Shown piece after piece: positions 13,001 through 24,378 of a stretch of DNA of 64,000 nucleotides. A program made the translations under genes and the position numbers. The notes under the pieces were generated by a model. It did not search any database. It worked only from the letters and a program-made list of their open reading frames with translations, and was not told the DNA's origin. The number at the start of each line of letters is the position of its first letter. Within the stretch, counting starts at the first letter, position 1. The stretch comes from Spodoptera frugiperda (taxonomy: Eukaryota > Arthropoda > Insecta > Lepidoptera > Noctuidae). Location: positions 866,001-930,000 of the forward strand of contig NC_064238.1 in NCBI RefSeq assembly GCF_023101765.2, written 5' to 3'.

Positions 13001-14280
13001 TGTTAAATATACTATATCTTGTTTCCACGAAATATGTGTTGATATAATACATTACTATGGTTGGCGGTAGGGTGTCATAACATAGTTATCCTTACATAAA
13101 ATTAAGCTTATTTTCCCTAAAGGCGCAGATGTGTAGAAATGTATACGCATATGTTTAATTTGACGCGGTGACTTGATGTTTATAACAAATATATGTGCCT
13201 GTGTACATAATTCGACTTAATATGTGTTTACGAGTAATACAAGTACAAAATGTGATCGTAGTGTTATTAACAATTGCTTAACTCTAACCGGGAATCAAAA
13301 CTAGATCCTTGGTGCTTTGCAATTGCGATTCCGATTAATTTGTTAGATGGATTTCTATTCATACGTACCAGTTCATATTGCTTGTTTATTTTCCATCGAC
13401 ACTAACACAATTTCAAAATTGGATTTGTTTTTAGACTTTGATTAAAAATTGGCAATACTACAAAATCGAACAGTTGTCGAAACGCTTCGAAGTTGTTGCC
13501 AAACACGGCTTCTAAATAAGGCCGAAAAATATTTCGTAATAGTTTCAAGCAATACAAATGGAACTGCGAACACATTGCACGGAATCCGGCCAGCTTGTTC
13601 CAATAATGCGCACTACATTGATTAGGACCCGGCCCGAATACAAACACAGAGCGAATTAAATAAAAACGTGTAATAAAAAGTTTATCTTAGTATGGACCTA
13701 ATGCTATTCCGGGAGAGGGGTTTAACCCTGAAGACGCTGACGATATCCATTACCATTCAGTAGTAACCCCAATAAGAATAAAGAAGCTTGAAAAATAAAA
13801 GACTGGGTAATTGAATCCCCATAATGGCATGGGTAGAGAAATATATGTAGATTACGATATTCGGATGCGAGAACATTGGGCGGTATACTGAGATTTTACA
13901 CTTCGCCGATAGCTGCCAATCCCTCTAATATTATTATGGTAATACGGCCAATTTCAATAAAAGCGTTCGTCGCAAAAGACATTTTCTTTTAGACGCTATG
14001 TATAAATCTGGTAGACATGTGCTGGTTTTTCAGACACGGGACCGAATTTGTAGCTCATATCGTTTCACGGTTTCGGCTACCGTATTTTAAATGGACCGAG
14101 AAATTAATTGGTGGAATATGTTCTCGCTGATGTTGGTGTTGGCTATTTATTTCCTTTTGTTCGCATTTATTTCGCTTCTCCAAATAAACATGATTCAATG
14201 GGACATAAAGATTGGGAATGATTTTGTTTTGGAAGAGTTATGCGATTCTGTAGGCTTAGTATAAGTTTGGTTTACGTTTA
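10100..14280. other. 4-kb stretch without recognised gene or repeat
   Basis: The longest open frame is 107 codons at 10199-10522, which has no protein-like features I recognise. GC content rises near 10900-11110, 12160-12240 and 12400-12720. These patches could be conserved regulatory DNA but no motif supports that. Nothing else can be named. Confidence 0.45.
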
Positions 14281-14300
14281 AAGTAATCGAAACGAGACTG

Positions 14301-14356
14301 CGTTCGGCGCTCTGATTGGTTGGTTTATTCGCACCGGCCAATCAGAGCGCCGAACG
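14301..14356. repeat. GC-rich perfect hairpin (19-bp arms)
   Basis: The 19-bp arm 14301-14319 (CGTTCGGCGCTCTGATTGG) is exactly complementary to 14338-14356, with an 18-bp loop. Flanking bases GAGA continue the symmetry imperfectly on both sides. It is much richer in G+C than its surroundings. It is probably a small foldback MITE or the core of one; no target-site duplication was clear. Confidence 0.65.
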
Positions 14357-14764
14357 ATCTCTCGCACATTAACACTAATGAACATGTCAGTTTAAAAACT
14401 AATATAGGTACTAGTTAAACGAAAGTAACTGACTTCGCATTTCTTACAGTTAAGAAATTACGTGTTGTCAGTTAAATCGTTCGAGTTTCTGATAGATGTC
14501 GCCACACGCCATTGAACGTATGAAAACGGAATCGGAATGTGTGACTGCTTCTAAAATATTACTGTGTAGGTTCAATATCTTTAGTTAGTGCATTTACTGT
14601 ATGTTGAGCAATTGCGATGTGTAGTTTGAGTTCGATTTTCACGTAGATTTTCTTTTAAATAAGTGTTGAGGGTGATGAGTTTTACATAACAAACATTTAC
14701 GTTATTTATTAATTTTTTTGACTAAAAAAAGTATAATTGCGTAATTAATTAATTGTTACCCATA

Positions 14765-15506
14765 TCGACACCAGCAATTTATACTACGCTAACTCGAAAT
14801 TTGGAAAAAACTTTTTTATGCCAAGTTGCTTAAAATGTGTGTTTACATACGTCATAAAAAAATTGAGAAGAAATATGCAAAAATAAGAAAGTTACAAATC
14901 TTATAAAACGCTAAGTAAAGGTACTTTTTGAAATCACTCGATTTATATTACGCCAACTATTATTAGCGGAGTGTGCGCGAGGATCACTTTGGTCAAAGTC
15001 CGTGCAACACTGCACTAACTCATAGTTAGCGTAGTTTAGTGCGTTCGTGTGTATACTTGTTCGTTTGTAAAATGAACGACTTAGCGACTTTTACATAGTA
15101 AATACTTATGTGTTAATGTATTAATTAGTTTATTAATGGTACGTTGACTATTCTTTTTGTGAGTAAGTACATGTTCTTTATAAAATATTGAAATATGCAT
15201 CAGATGATTGATCATGCACTACGACGTCCCGTACTACACTACGCTAACATAAGTTAGACGTATATAAGATGTAATTTTTTTTTGATGAATTACGTTTATA
15301 TACGGCTAACTTGCGCAAAATCAAAAAATAGAAATAATTAAGAAAATATAAATATGAGATATTACACTGAATAAATTAAATATTAAGCATACCAAATTTC
15401 AAAAAAGTATCTTAATTAATGTAAAAGTTATCACGTTTTTCCCTTTAAACGCCTCTACTGTAAAGTACGCTTTTTGAGTTAGCGCAGTATAAATTGCTGG
15501 TGTCGA
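14765..15506 (+). mobile_element. 742-bp TIR element, copy 1
   Basis: The ends are inverted repeats of about 30 bp starting TCGACACCAGCAATTTATAC; the right end reads the complement with one or two changes. A second, nearly identical copy lies inverted at 51544-52286, so both boundaries are defined by homology as well as by symmetry. Inside, variants of TACGCTAACT occur in both orientations near 14786, 14948, 15024, 15240 and 15476, resembling reiterated binding sites. There is no open frame of note, so the element is non-autonomous. A target-site duplication of TATA is possible but not certain. The superfamily is unknown. Confidence 0.8.
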
Positions 15507-15817
15507 TATATTATTTTACAATTTATACTAGATAAGGGAAAGCAAATCACGAATTTCAATTTGAACAAATCGTGTACCTACTTTTATAATGGGGAAAGTT
15601 TGTGAAAAATCTAAAACAGTCAATAGATTTTAACTACATTTACGTTTATTAAATAAATTGAACTCGCTCCCTGACATTCAATACTCCGTGGCGCTAGGTA
15701 AGTGCTTCACATTTCGAGGAATTTATTGCAACCATATGACAACGTCAACTTGCATTTAGTAAATTAAAGATGTTGCATTTAGGAATAGTGCTCAAAATGT
15801 AACCCAATTTCGTAATT

Positions 15818-16012
15818 TATAAGTCCCAGGTGGTGTCCAGTCCCAGGGGTGACCCTATTGCCATATACTGGGCACGTTTCCAGACTCCGTACTACTACTG
15901 AGAAATTTTCGAAAACCCGAAAAATGCCCAGCAATACTTCGCCCGACCCGGAAATCGAACCCGAGATCCCTTGTCCGGCAGTCGCACTTGCGACCACTCG
16001 ACCAACGAGGCA
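15818..16012 (-). mobile_element. tRNA-derived SINE family C, copy 1
   Basis: Read on the minus strand it opens with GCCTCGTTGGTCGAGTGGTC, then a B-box-like GGTTCGATTTCC, then GTATTGCTGGGCATTTTTCG. The 3' portion is shortened relative to the copy at 24121-24378. The tRNA-like A and B boxes imply RNA polymerase III transcription and LINE-dependent retroposition, as is usual for SINEs. Short open frames across it on both strands are accidental. Confidence 0.8.
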
Positions 16013-16512
16013 TTTATTTACAACCAATATTAATATTATCTATTACATAACCCAAACACGAAATTTCATTCCAAAAGTACTTAGCTAATTTGGAAATAGC
16101 TAAGTCAATAACATGTACAACTATTTCGATTATATACGAGTATTCGCATGGAGTTTGTTAATACAGCCTTCATATTCGATTATTCGAGAGTTCATTCATG
16201 CCGAATCGAATATGACCCATTTCAAATATTTTGCTGAATACATGAATAGATGAGACGTATGAGGACCGGCCGATATTGAATTTGTGTATTTTAACTAGTT
16301 AGTTATACATAAAGGGTGCTTGCAGATTATTATTTATTGTTTTGTTTGGATTAGTGGTTGGGATGATGACTTCTGAAACTTTGTTCGATTTCTGTGTTCG
16401 AAATAGTAAATTGTTTATTATAGTATATTTACTAAACGACAGTGAATAAAGTATAAACCATAGTGTTTAAGTGTCTGAGTATTTAACTAAAATTAAATAA
16501 TTAACGGACAAC

Positions 16513-16678
16513 AACGTCACGCCTTTTATACCCATAGGGGTAGGCAGAGGTGCACATTACGGCACGTACCGTGATTTTTTTCGAAAAACTGAAAAAAAGC
16601 CCAGTAATTCTTTACCCAAACTGGGAATCGAATCCTTGTCCGGCATTTGTACTTTCGACCACTCGGTCAACGAGGCAG
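16513..16678 (-). mobile_element. SINE family C, copy 2 (internally deleted)
   Basis: The tail block (ACGTCACGCCTTTTAT on the plus strand) and the tRNA-like head (CACTCGGTCAACGAGGCA on the plus strand) are both present. About 100 bp between them is missing compared with the copy at 24121-24378. The B-box region survives as GGGAATCGAATCC. Confidence 0.75.
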
Positions 16679-17035
16679 TGATAATTAATGGAATAGTACA
16701 AAAAAATAATATCTATCAATTAATAAATTAAAAAAATAACATGTCGTAATTTTAAGTGAACACCACTAAAAAAAATTCAATCACAATACAACTCACTCTC
16801 AAGCTAATCCTTCACAAAATCTCATATCAAAACGTAATAAAAATTAGCACTACAAGACACCAGTGCGCAGTGTGTCACGGACCTCTAGGGAGGCATCATA
16901 GCACACGACACGCGATACGAACCCGGCTATAAACACTTTATTAACAGTAACTAGCCCTCTTTATGTTGTCTCAACGACTACGTCTTGTTTACTCAATGAC
17001 ATAAAATATAATTATTTGTGCATTTATTTTTCTTT

Positions 17036-17293
17036 CGTATCACACATATCAGTGGCCACTGCTGACCAAAGGCCTCGCCTCGCATGCAGAAGAGCATTAA
17101 TCACCACGCTTACTTAATGGGGGTTGGCACGATGTTTTCCTTCGCCGTTTGGCAGTGGTGTCTAAATAATCTTAGAAAGTACATAATAATATAATTCGGA
17201 ACGAGTCACATTGGTACTGGCAGTTGGCAGGTTTGAAACCGCACTCTTGTGTATGGAAAGTGGCGGAGGTAAACCGCCGAACCACCATGATAT
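17036..17293. mobile_element. Dispersed retroposon family G
   Basis: The block starts near AGTGGCCACTGCTGACCAAA and continues with ATTAATCACCACGCTTACTT, ATGTTTTCCTTCGCCGTT and TAATCTTAGAAAGTACAT. It ends in a tRNA-like region, GGTTTGAAACCGCACTC, and a final CCGCCGAACCACCATGA. I recall this as a widespread lepidopteran repeat, possibly a SINE read from its tail. A 20-bp piece of the same start recurs at 47507-47527. Confidence 0.6.
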
Positions 17294-17476
17294 TTATATG
17301 TACATCATCATCTGATCTGATCATCATATCAACCATAACACGTCAACTATCTAACATACACCATTATTATACTTAAGTTTATATGAATAAAATTAAAAAT
17401 TGTTCGATCTATTTGCAAAATCACAGTCATATTCTATTTAAAACTAGGGAATATTTCTATTGCCAGATTGAGCGCG

Positions 17477-17560
17477 CTACGGCGTAGCACTACGAACTTC
17501 GTAGCATGGACAGTCTCGTAGCAATCGTACACAAATAACAACATAAAAAAACAACGTAGC
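17477..17560. repeat. CGTAGC-rich patch with small palindrome
   Basis: CGTAGC occurs at 17483, 17500, 17517 and 17555. The 15-bp CTACGAACTTCGTAG at 17490-17504 is a perfect palindrome around one base. It probably represents the end of a foldback element; no partner end was found. Confidence 0.35.
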
Positions 17561-18141
17561 AAGGTTCACAAATACGCACGATGCGATATTTCGTCAATGA
17601 AAACAATTGATAGCAATTGTATTCTGTTAAAGCGACAGAGACAGGGAAAGAGAAAGCTCTTTCATAACAAACTTATACGTACTTTGAATATGCAAAAAAA
17701 AGTCTCAAATGAAAAATTGATATTTACTATTGTAATCTTCAAACACAACACTATCTCCCATGAAAGCCATTGCAGATACTTTAAGGCTCCTTATATACTT
17801 ATAATAAATACCCTTTTCATAAAAAAAATGCTAAAGTTCTCGATATCTATAAATCAGCAATAGAGCAGTTAATAGATTAATGCCGTGTATTGGTTTCCCC
17901 TCGAATGCTTTCATGCGTCTATCGGTAATGAACCCATTATATGAGACCTGTGTGTAGTCAGGATATCTAAGTATACGAGTAAAGAGCTAACTCATTGATT
18001 TTATACTTGAAGCCTGGTTGTAAATGTGATTAGTGGTAGTATTAATTTTGTGCCATGAATATCTGTCTTTTTCAGCCTGATACAAGTAGTTAGTGATTTT
18101 AGATAATATAGCAAACGTGCATTCTAATGACGCAATCTTTT
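17561..18141. other. Stretch without recognised feature
   Basis: AT-rich; the 88-codon open frame at 17597-17863 is lysine- and isoleucine-rich as expected from base composition and shows no domain. Confidence 0.45.
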
Positions 18142-18284
18142 CATTCCCCGATTCCCCAAAAATCCTTAAATTCCGTACCCCCTAAAGGCCGGCAACGCAC
18201 TTGTAACACCTCTGGTGTTTGCTTACCATCAGGTGATACGTCTGCTCGGTTACCAGAGTACAGTACAGTAGTTCCATAAAAAAT
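18142..18284 (+). mobile_element. SINE-like family A, copy 2 (5'-truncated)
   Basis: Only the 3' half is present: CCCCGATTCCCCAAAAATCC, GGCCGGCAACGCACTTGTAA, CATCAGGTGATACGTCTGCT and a CCATAAAAAA tail. Loss of the head is typical of incomplete reverse transcription. The CCATGGGCGGCGGC block is deleted internally. Confidence 0.75.
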
Positions 18285-19917
18285 CTTCTTGTTAAATGGG
18301 TTGACATTCTATATTCAAATTCCAACATGAATGATGAACCATTCATAGTTCCAGTGACAAGCGCAAAATATAAAGCAATCCGCGCGTTACTTAACCACGA
18401 GATCCTCACATTAAGACCTACTTGAGCAAAGAGCGCCTAAATAAAAGCTGGAAACTCCTTTTCAAATGGGGTCTCAAGCCCCCTACTTTGCAATAATGAG
18501 CTTAGTAGGCTATACTTTCAGTAAAACAAGCAGCTATTTTAGTTTGAGCGTGATGCCGCATAAAAAGCTTCTGCACCACTGTTACCGATTTCAATATTTG
18601 CATTCCATTTTCTGGGTTTGAATTTCACCGTTCGAAGGCATTTCTTGGCAACTTTCTTTATTATTTCACTGGGCTTTTGTTACTATGTTATTCCTACATT
18701 TATACAACGTTACGTAGTACTTGCAGCTGTGTTGGTACTTAATTTAATATCTTTGTTTATTGTTTGTGCTTGTAAATAAATTCAAGTTCTATACAGAGGC
18801 TATAAAGCTTTGTTTTAATTGAATTCGTTGTCTTGTGTTTGTGTTGAGGGTTTTACGAGTGAGTTATTCGTCTGTGTCTAGATTATGACGTCATTTTTGT
18901 GGATTGTGAACGTCTTACATCACACTTTGGTGAAGGAAGGCTGCGGGCAGATTATCCTCGAGTACTCAAATTCCACTTATAATCTCTTAAGAGCCTTTTA
19001 TCACTGTAATACATCTCAAAGTGAAAGAAGCGCCGTGAGACTTATCGATGATTTCAACGTGAGGCTACTTCAGGATATCCAGGCTCCCATATACTGCTAC
19101 ATAGTACGGGTTGGTGATATTTGATCGTATATTATTTCGATACGGAAATATTAGTTTGATCCCATTTAGTTATATTTTCGTTTTAAATAAAAACTATAAC
19201 AAAAGCAAATTCTCATTAGTCACTATTATGTTAGTGCTTATAGTACAAAGCAGAATATTTTATAACGTACATAATTCAAGGTATAATACTAAGCACAGAG
19301 TATAGATTCCCAAGGAAAGTAACCAAACGAGTACAAAACGCCATGATCATAATTCAATACATTTCACAAACTATCCCGACCTCAAAAACTAAAGATATAG
19401 AGTGAGTCCCTAGCGACTAGAGAACTGCCGTTAAAATCTTTCGTACAAAATAGCTAGTTGTTCTCAAATATGTATTAATATCCTTTGTGTCCATAAAAAA
19501 GGGTTGAACATTAATGAGTTTTGTCTCATAACCACGCCGTGCGGTAACCCTATGCCGCCCAGGGGAGGTCATTAAAAACTTCGCTTAGGTAGGATAATAC
19601 GGCCGTGTAGACATTTAACGGACGATGCCTGAAGATTTTTATATGTTTCACAAGGTTACACAAATATACTGTTTGTTAACTACTGTTTAGAGTTACTAGT
19701 CTAGGTCATTTAGGTAATTTATGTAAATGTGGTCAGTTGTGAATGTGTAGCAGACATGATATGTTTTCTATCCTTGGATGTTATGAGCAGAAGTGTTCTG
19801 GTAGAGTTTCTTTTGCTATTTATGCTTTGGAAAAGATTAATTTCAGTAAATTAATCAACTATTGTCAATATTATCTTCATAATATGAACAGTAGTAGTAT
19901 AATAAAGAGCAAAGTGC
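18285..19917. other. Stretch without recognised gene
   Basis: Open frames of 79 and 64 codons near 18885-19305 overlap each other and show no recognisable protein features. No repeat family was identified. Confidence 0.45.
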
Positions 19918-20216
19918 GGGGAGTCATGCTTCGACACGAATAGGTCGGCTAAACCGGAGTGATACCACGGATTCACAGAAAACTAGCGTGAAACAACGCT
20001 CGCTTGTGTTTCGTTGTATTTACTCATACTGGAGGCCCAACTACCCTCTTCCCAATTTTCCCTATCCCAGATTTTTCAACAACCCTAAAATTCCTAACCC
20101 CAAAACAATGGCAACGCACTTGTAACGCCTCTGGTGTGGTCTGGTGTTTTGAGTATCCATGGGCGGCGGCAATCGCGTACTATCAGGTCATCCATCTGCT
20201 CATTTACCATAAAAAG
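19918..20216 (+). mobile_element. SINE-like family A, copy 3
   Basis: All family blocks are present from ATGCTTCGACACGAATAGG to the final CATTTACCATAAAAAG. GCCTCTGGTGTGGTCTGGTG carries a small local duplication. The 133-codon open frame at 20004-20405, the longest in the window, begins inside this element and runs out of it; it is not a gene. Confidence 0.8.
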
Positions 20217-23093
20217 TCCAACTATAGGTTAGCTTTTAAACTTATGGTGACCACTATGGTAATGAATAATCAAATATGTCTCCCACAAAATAATTCTAAG
20301 CGACTCCACCTTTCCTCCGAGAGACACACTCTAGCACTACCACTAGAAACAAACATATGTAGCACAGAATCTAACAGAAATATATTAATTCAAATTGCAA
20401 CTTAAAACATCCGCCAGCGGCACAGATCCGCAAACTTCAATGCGGATGCAAATACAGATCTCAAACGGTCGTGGTCGTGACTATGAATGCGGATGTCCGT
20501 AACATTCTCGGATTTCGAGTTACGATGGCGACGATGTTGAATTACGATTTCCAGAGGTACCTAGTACCTACGGCTGTTGAAAACTACGAGTTAGAGTGTT
20601 TTATTACATTTTAGGTGTGTTTTAAATGAATATATTTTTTTATAGAATGTTATAATTAAACTCTCAAGTGTTGCTAAATGTTTTAAATGATTCAAATTTG
20701 AATGAATTAGTGTCTGTATTTTATTAGTTTAGTTTCTACGTTACAGTTTTTTTTAGTTGATGATATTGTGAATTGGTTTGTAGTTTTTAGTCCGTTTTCC
20801 TTTAATTAAAGGCGTGTTTGCAGAGCAAGCTTTACACTTTATTTTAATGTTTATTTTTACAATATTTTTTAAGTGATTAAGTAAGATATGGGCCATGTTT
20901 ATCTCATACATTACGACAAAGGACAGAAGCAGTATCTTTAAAATTTTTAGAAGTTCAACTGTGATCTACAACTCTTTCGCCAAACTTGGGGATGATGTTA
21001 AATTCCCTCTTAGTATGGAGGCATAAATTTGATAATGAGGTGGCATATATCGGTTGAATATAGTTAAGCACTTCTAGAGAACTTATACCACGATGAAGTA
21101 ATTAAGACCTTATAAACATGAACACTAATTTTAGATTAAAACTACTCGTATATTAATTATGATAGCCTCAACTTAGACTAAACTAAAAGTGGTTCATCTT
21201 AGTTTCATATGTTTACCTAAGTATAGGGCTTCAAAACTTAGCCACGGTAGACGTGGGGTCGAAACTAGGTTCTAATTAAACAACTGTAGTCTTAATTCCC
21301 ACGTGGTAAAGTTCAAAGTTAGTTAGGGCAGCGTTAATATGCTCTTGGGTACTTTTTTGGGTCTTGAACAAGGGGAAGATTTTGATAAATGGTTCGTAAT
21401 TGTGGGTCGTGGAGTTTTGTGTCAGGTCTAGAAAAGATAGTGAATAGTAGAAGAAAAGTGTGCACTTTAATATTCCTAATTGCTTAATTTTTAATATGGT
21501 CTTAATGTAGTTACTCTTTAGTGATACTCTAAAATGAGGAAATACATTAAACACAAAACATTGCACTAACATTAAAAAAAAACATTGCAGATTTTGAATA
21601 ACCTCAAGTCGAAATTATCAATTAACGATTTATTAACACGATAATAACGTTTTTAATGGAACTTCTACGACATTTTAAGCATTCATCTGTCGGCCACAAT
21701 TTCAACAAAAAACTGTGGTCCATATCTATCCATCCATAAATTGTACAATGTACATGTTCCAGAATACTTATCATTATACCAAACATGGACTTTGTTACCA
21801 ATATAGTAGCATATAAAAAAGCAAAAACGTTATTGACATAAAATATACAGCACGTAGCACAAAACTAATTACTAATCAACTTCAGAGCCTCACAAGGCCA
21901 CGTTAGCTCTCCACACTTCAGCTCTATGTAATAAAAAAGTTGCTAACAACAGTTTTCTACAAAGCTGTGCCAAGTCTAATAGTTATGAACAATTAACACT
22001 AATAAACCCCGCATTACTGGCTAACTGACCTCACTAAGTAAGAGCCATGTTAAATCTGAAAAGTTTCCGACCTCAGCTCCTCAGTGAGAGGCCAAGAAAT
22101 CCAGCGTATGATCTTGTAAAGGTCGGACCGACATTTAATTAGTTTAGACACTGCAGCCAACGCGACGTCTTCAAAACCACCGGGTTATAGGAATGTCTCG
22201 AGACACCGTCACAGACGAACTTAAATAGCAAAAAAAGCTTGTCAATTTTGAACTTTAGCATACAGTTTTTAGGTTGATTTTCCTTTGCACTTATTTGTAT
22301 GAAGAAAAGGAGTGAAAAGTGAAGCAATTCATCAAATTGTAGTCACAATCACGGTCGAGTGACGAAACGTTGTCTGAAGCTTTCCCGCGGCGCTTTGTGG
22401 GATTCAGCGGGATTTGCTGAATTTATGGAAGGCAAGCTCGTTAAGTGGCGGGGAGGCGATGAATACAGATCCTTCATGGTGGTATAATGAGGCACATGTC
22501 TTTATCTGGCACGTCACACTAATTAATTAAACTTGTAACATTTTGTGAAATATTTGTAAGTAAAATATAAAATGGCTTAGAGATATGGGTACCTGGTAGT
22601 TAAGTGCTATAGAAAAACAATCTTTAAATATTTATATTCAAGTGTTTATTTCCATTAGCAATATTTAGGTCAGAGCATATATAAAATAAAGTATATTCAT
22701 CAACATTTGATGTCTGTTAACATATATATCCACTTTAAGTTCGGAGTGGAGCCAAAACAAATATCAAATTACGGGAAAAGGGCTCCCTACGTTCGAGGAT
22801 TCATTAAAAGTTTCAATTACTGAAATACATACGTGACCCACCATCAAGCGGTGGTCACGGGGATATTTGCACCTTATTCTATTTATGGTAAAGTACATTT
22901 TATGTTTTTTGTATCTCTTTTTTCAATATTATAAGAAAAATCATAAATAATAATATTGAATTTAACTTTGACGTAAACGAGTAACGTGTTTAATAATTGG
23001 GTAAGGTATGTGTTTGGGGTTTTTGATTTGACATTGTTAGAGCTTCTTCATGAGCAGCGTGTGCGGACGCGGCGACAGACGTCACGCAGCCTA
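20217..23093. other. 2.9-kb stretch without recognised gene
   Basis: A short region near 20405-20460 carries two GCGGATG motifs that may be a decayed repeat. The 98-codon minus frame at 21276-21572 is not protein-like. A CpG-rich single-copy patch lies at 22375-22470. Nothing else can be named. Confidence 0.45.
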
Positions 23094-23144
23094 CTGCAGT
23101 AGTGAGACTAGAAGCTAGTTGCTGCAGTGACTCGAAGCTAGTTG
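23094..23144. repeat. Imperfect tandem duplication
   Basis: CTGCAGTAGTGAGACTAGAA continuing to GCTAGTTG (28 bp) is followed immediately by a 23-bp version, CTGCAGTGACTCGAAGCTAG then TTG. It sits beside a GC-rich patch with GACGTCACG at 23079-23087. Confidence 0.7.
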
Positions 23145-23345
23145 AGCTTTGCTCAGAATATTTACGTGAATAAACCGTTGTTTTTATTGAAAATAAAATG
23201 CAAACGTTTAAAAGATTTTCAGCGAAACAGTTTTTCAGTTAGTTATGTTTGTTGCCATTTCGAGAAAAGACATTTGAAGTCGCTTCCTGTATTCAGCCTG
23301 AATTGTCGGGATATAACATAGAGCTATTTATTCTTTGTTTTCTTT

Positions 23346-23446
23346 TGAGCGTGTAAATCAACCAATGATTTCTCCCGCCTTGGGTGAGACGAGAAGGACT
23401 ATTAGACTCTTACTGACTATCACCTCGTTACTACTCCTGCTTTTTG
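23346..23446 (+). mobile_element. SINE-like family B, copy 2
   Basis: AACCAATGATTTCTCCCGCC, CTTGGGTGAGACGAG and TCTTACTGACTATCACC identify the family. The 3' end stops at CCTGCTTTTTG, as in copy 1. Confidence 0.65.
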
Positions 23447-23474
23447 AAAACAAAAATAGTAATAGCACATATGA

Positions 23475-23522
23475 CACTTTTTATCCTACGAGAACAGTGA
23501 AGCCGCTGGCAGAAGCTAGTCA
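23475..23522 (-). mobile_element. RTE-like 3'-tail fragment, copy 1
   Basis: TTTTTATCCTACGAGAACAG followed by AAGCCGCTGGCAGAAGCTAG is the reverse of the block at 40484-40530 and 45032-45078 (TGCCAGCGGC, then CCCGTGGGATAAAAAG). It is a short relic of a very common lepidopteran retroelement tail. Confidence 0.6.
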
Positions 23523-23568
23523 GGAAAGAAATATCTAAGTGACAAAACTGTGTATCAGATAGATCGAA

Positions 23569-23673
23569 CGCCTGTTTCGTCACATATAAATGTGCGTAAA
23601 CTTATGTGACAGATAGTGCATACAAATAACGTTCTTAATTCAAAGTTTTCTAATACATAGCGGCTATCCAGAC
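23569..23673. repeat. Dispersed repeat family R1, copy 2
   Basis: It aligns along its whole length with 1891-1999, in the same orientation, with scattered substitutions and one small gap. No other copy was seen in the window. Confidence 0.6.
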
Positions 23674-24120
23674 ATTGTGAAACAAGTCCTAAATCAAATA
23701 AAAAAATCTAAAAAGCAAACAAAAGCGACACACTAAAGCATAATGAATTTCAAATTTAAAAATAAATTAAAAACCGCTAGAGTACATGGTAATCAGTCAT
23801 GTTTAATCCCGTGTGAGCTAATTAATCATTGTAATACTTTTACTGCATAGTATTCAACAGTGTGGGTTTGCTGCAACAGTTACCACATCACTAATTACTG
23901 GCGCTACAGCAAATAAAACTATGTTTTTATAACGATATGTTTTGCTTTTAGAGTTGTTATGAACTGTGTTGAGGGTAAGTATTGTTAGGTCATTAAAGGA
24001 GATGGGTTTGTTGTTAAAGATCATACATACTTTTAAGTTTTGTCTTAGTATGTTTATACATATGTACTACGACAAAATTATAGACAGTTAGTCTTCTATT
24101 AAATAGTAATATATGCAATG

Positions 24121-24378
24121 CAACGTCACGCCTTTTATCCCCGAAAGCATGCACTTTACGGCACGTAAAGCCGCTATACAATGTACACCAGGTAAGTTGG
24201 GATTTATAACACAAATGGTGAAGTAAGGGACGAGACTACTATTGTCATATACTGGGCACAATTCTAGACTCCGTGCTACTTCTGAGAAATTATCTCAAAA
24301 CCAGTAATACTTAGCCCGACCCGGGAATCGAACCGGAGACCCCTTGTTCGGCAATTGCACTCTCGACCAACAAGGCAG
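24121..24378 (-). mobile_element. SINE family C, copy 3 (near full length)
   Basis: This is the most complete minus-strand copy. Its tail block at the left is TCACGCCTTTTATCCCCG, its centre is GTCATATACTGGGCAC, and at the right are CCCGACCCGGGAATCGAACC (B box read in reverse) and the GACCAACAAGGCAGT head. It resembles the plus-strand copy at 40616-40892 throughout. Confidence 0.85.

Noticed and set aside
15940..16012. Functional tRNA gene
   Set aside because: A- and B-box-like sequences are present but no cloverleaf can be formed; it is the tRNA-derived head of SINE family C.
20004..20405. 133-codon open frame, longest in the window
   Set aside because: It begins inside a family A SINE and its first half is the SINE's C-rich middle; the same DNA is non-coding in other copies.
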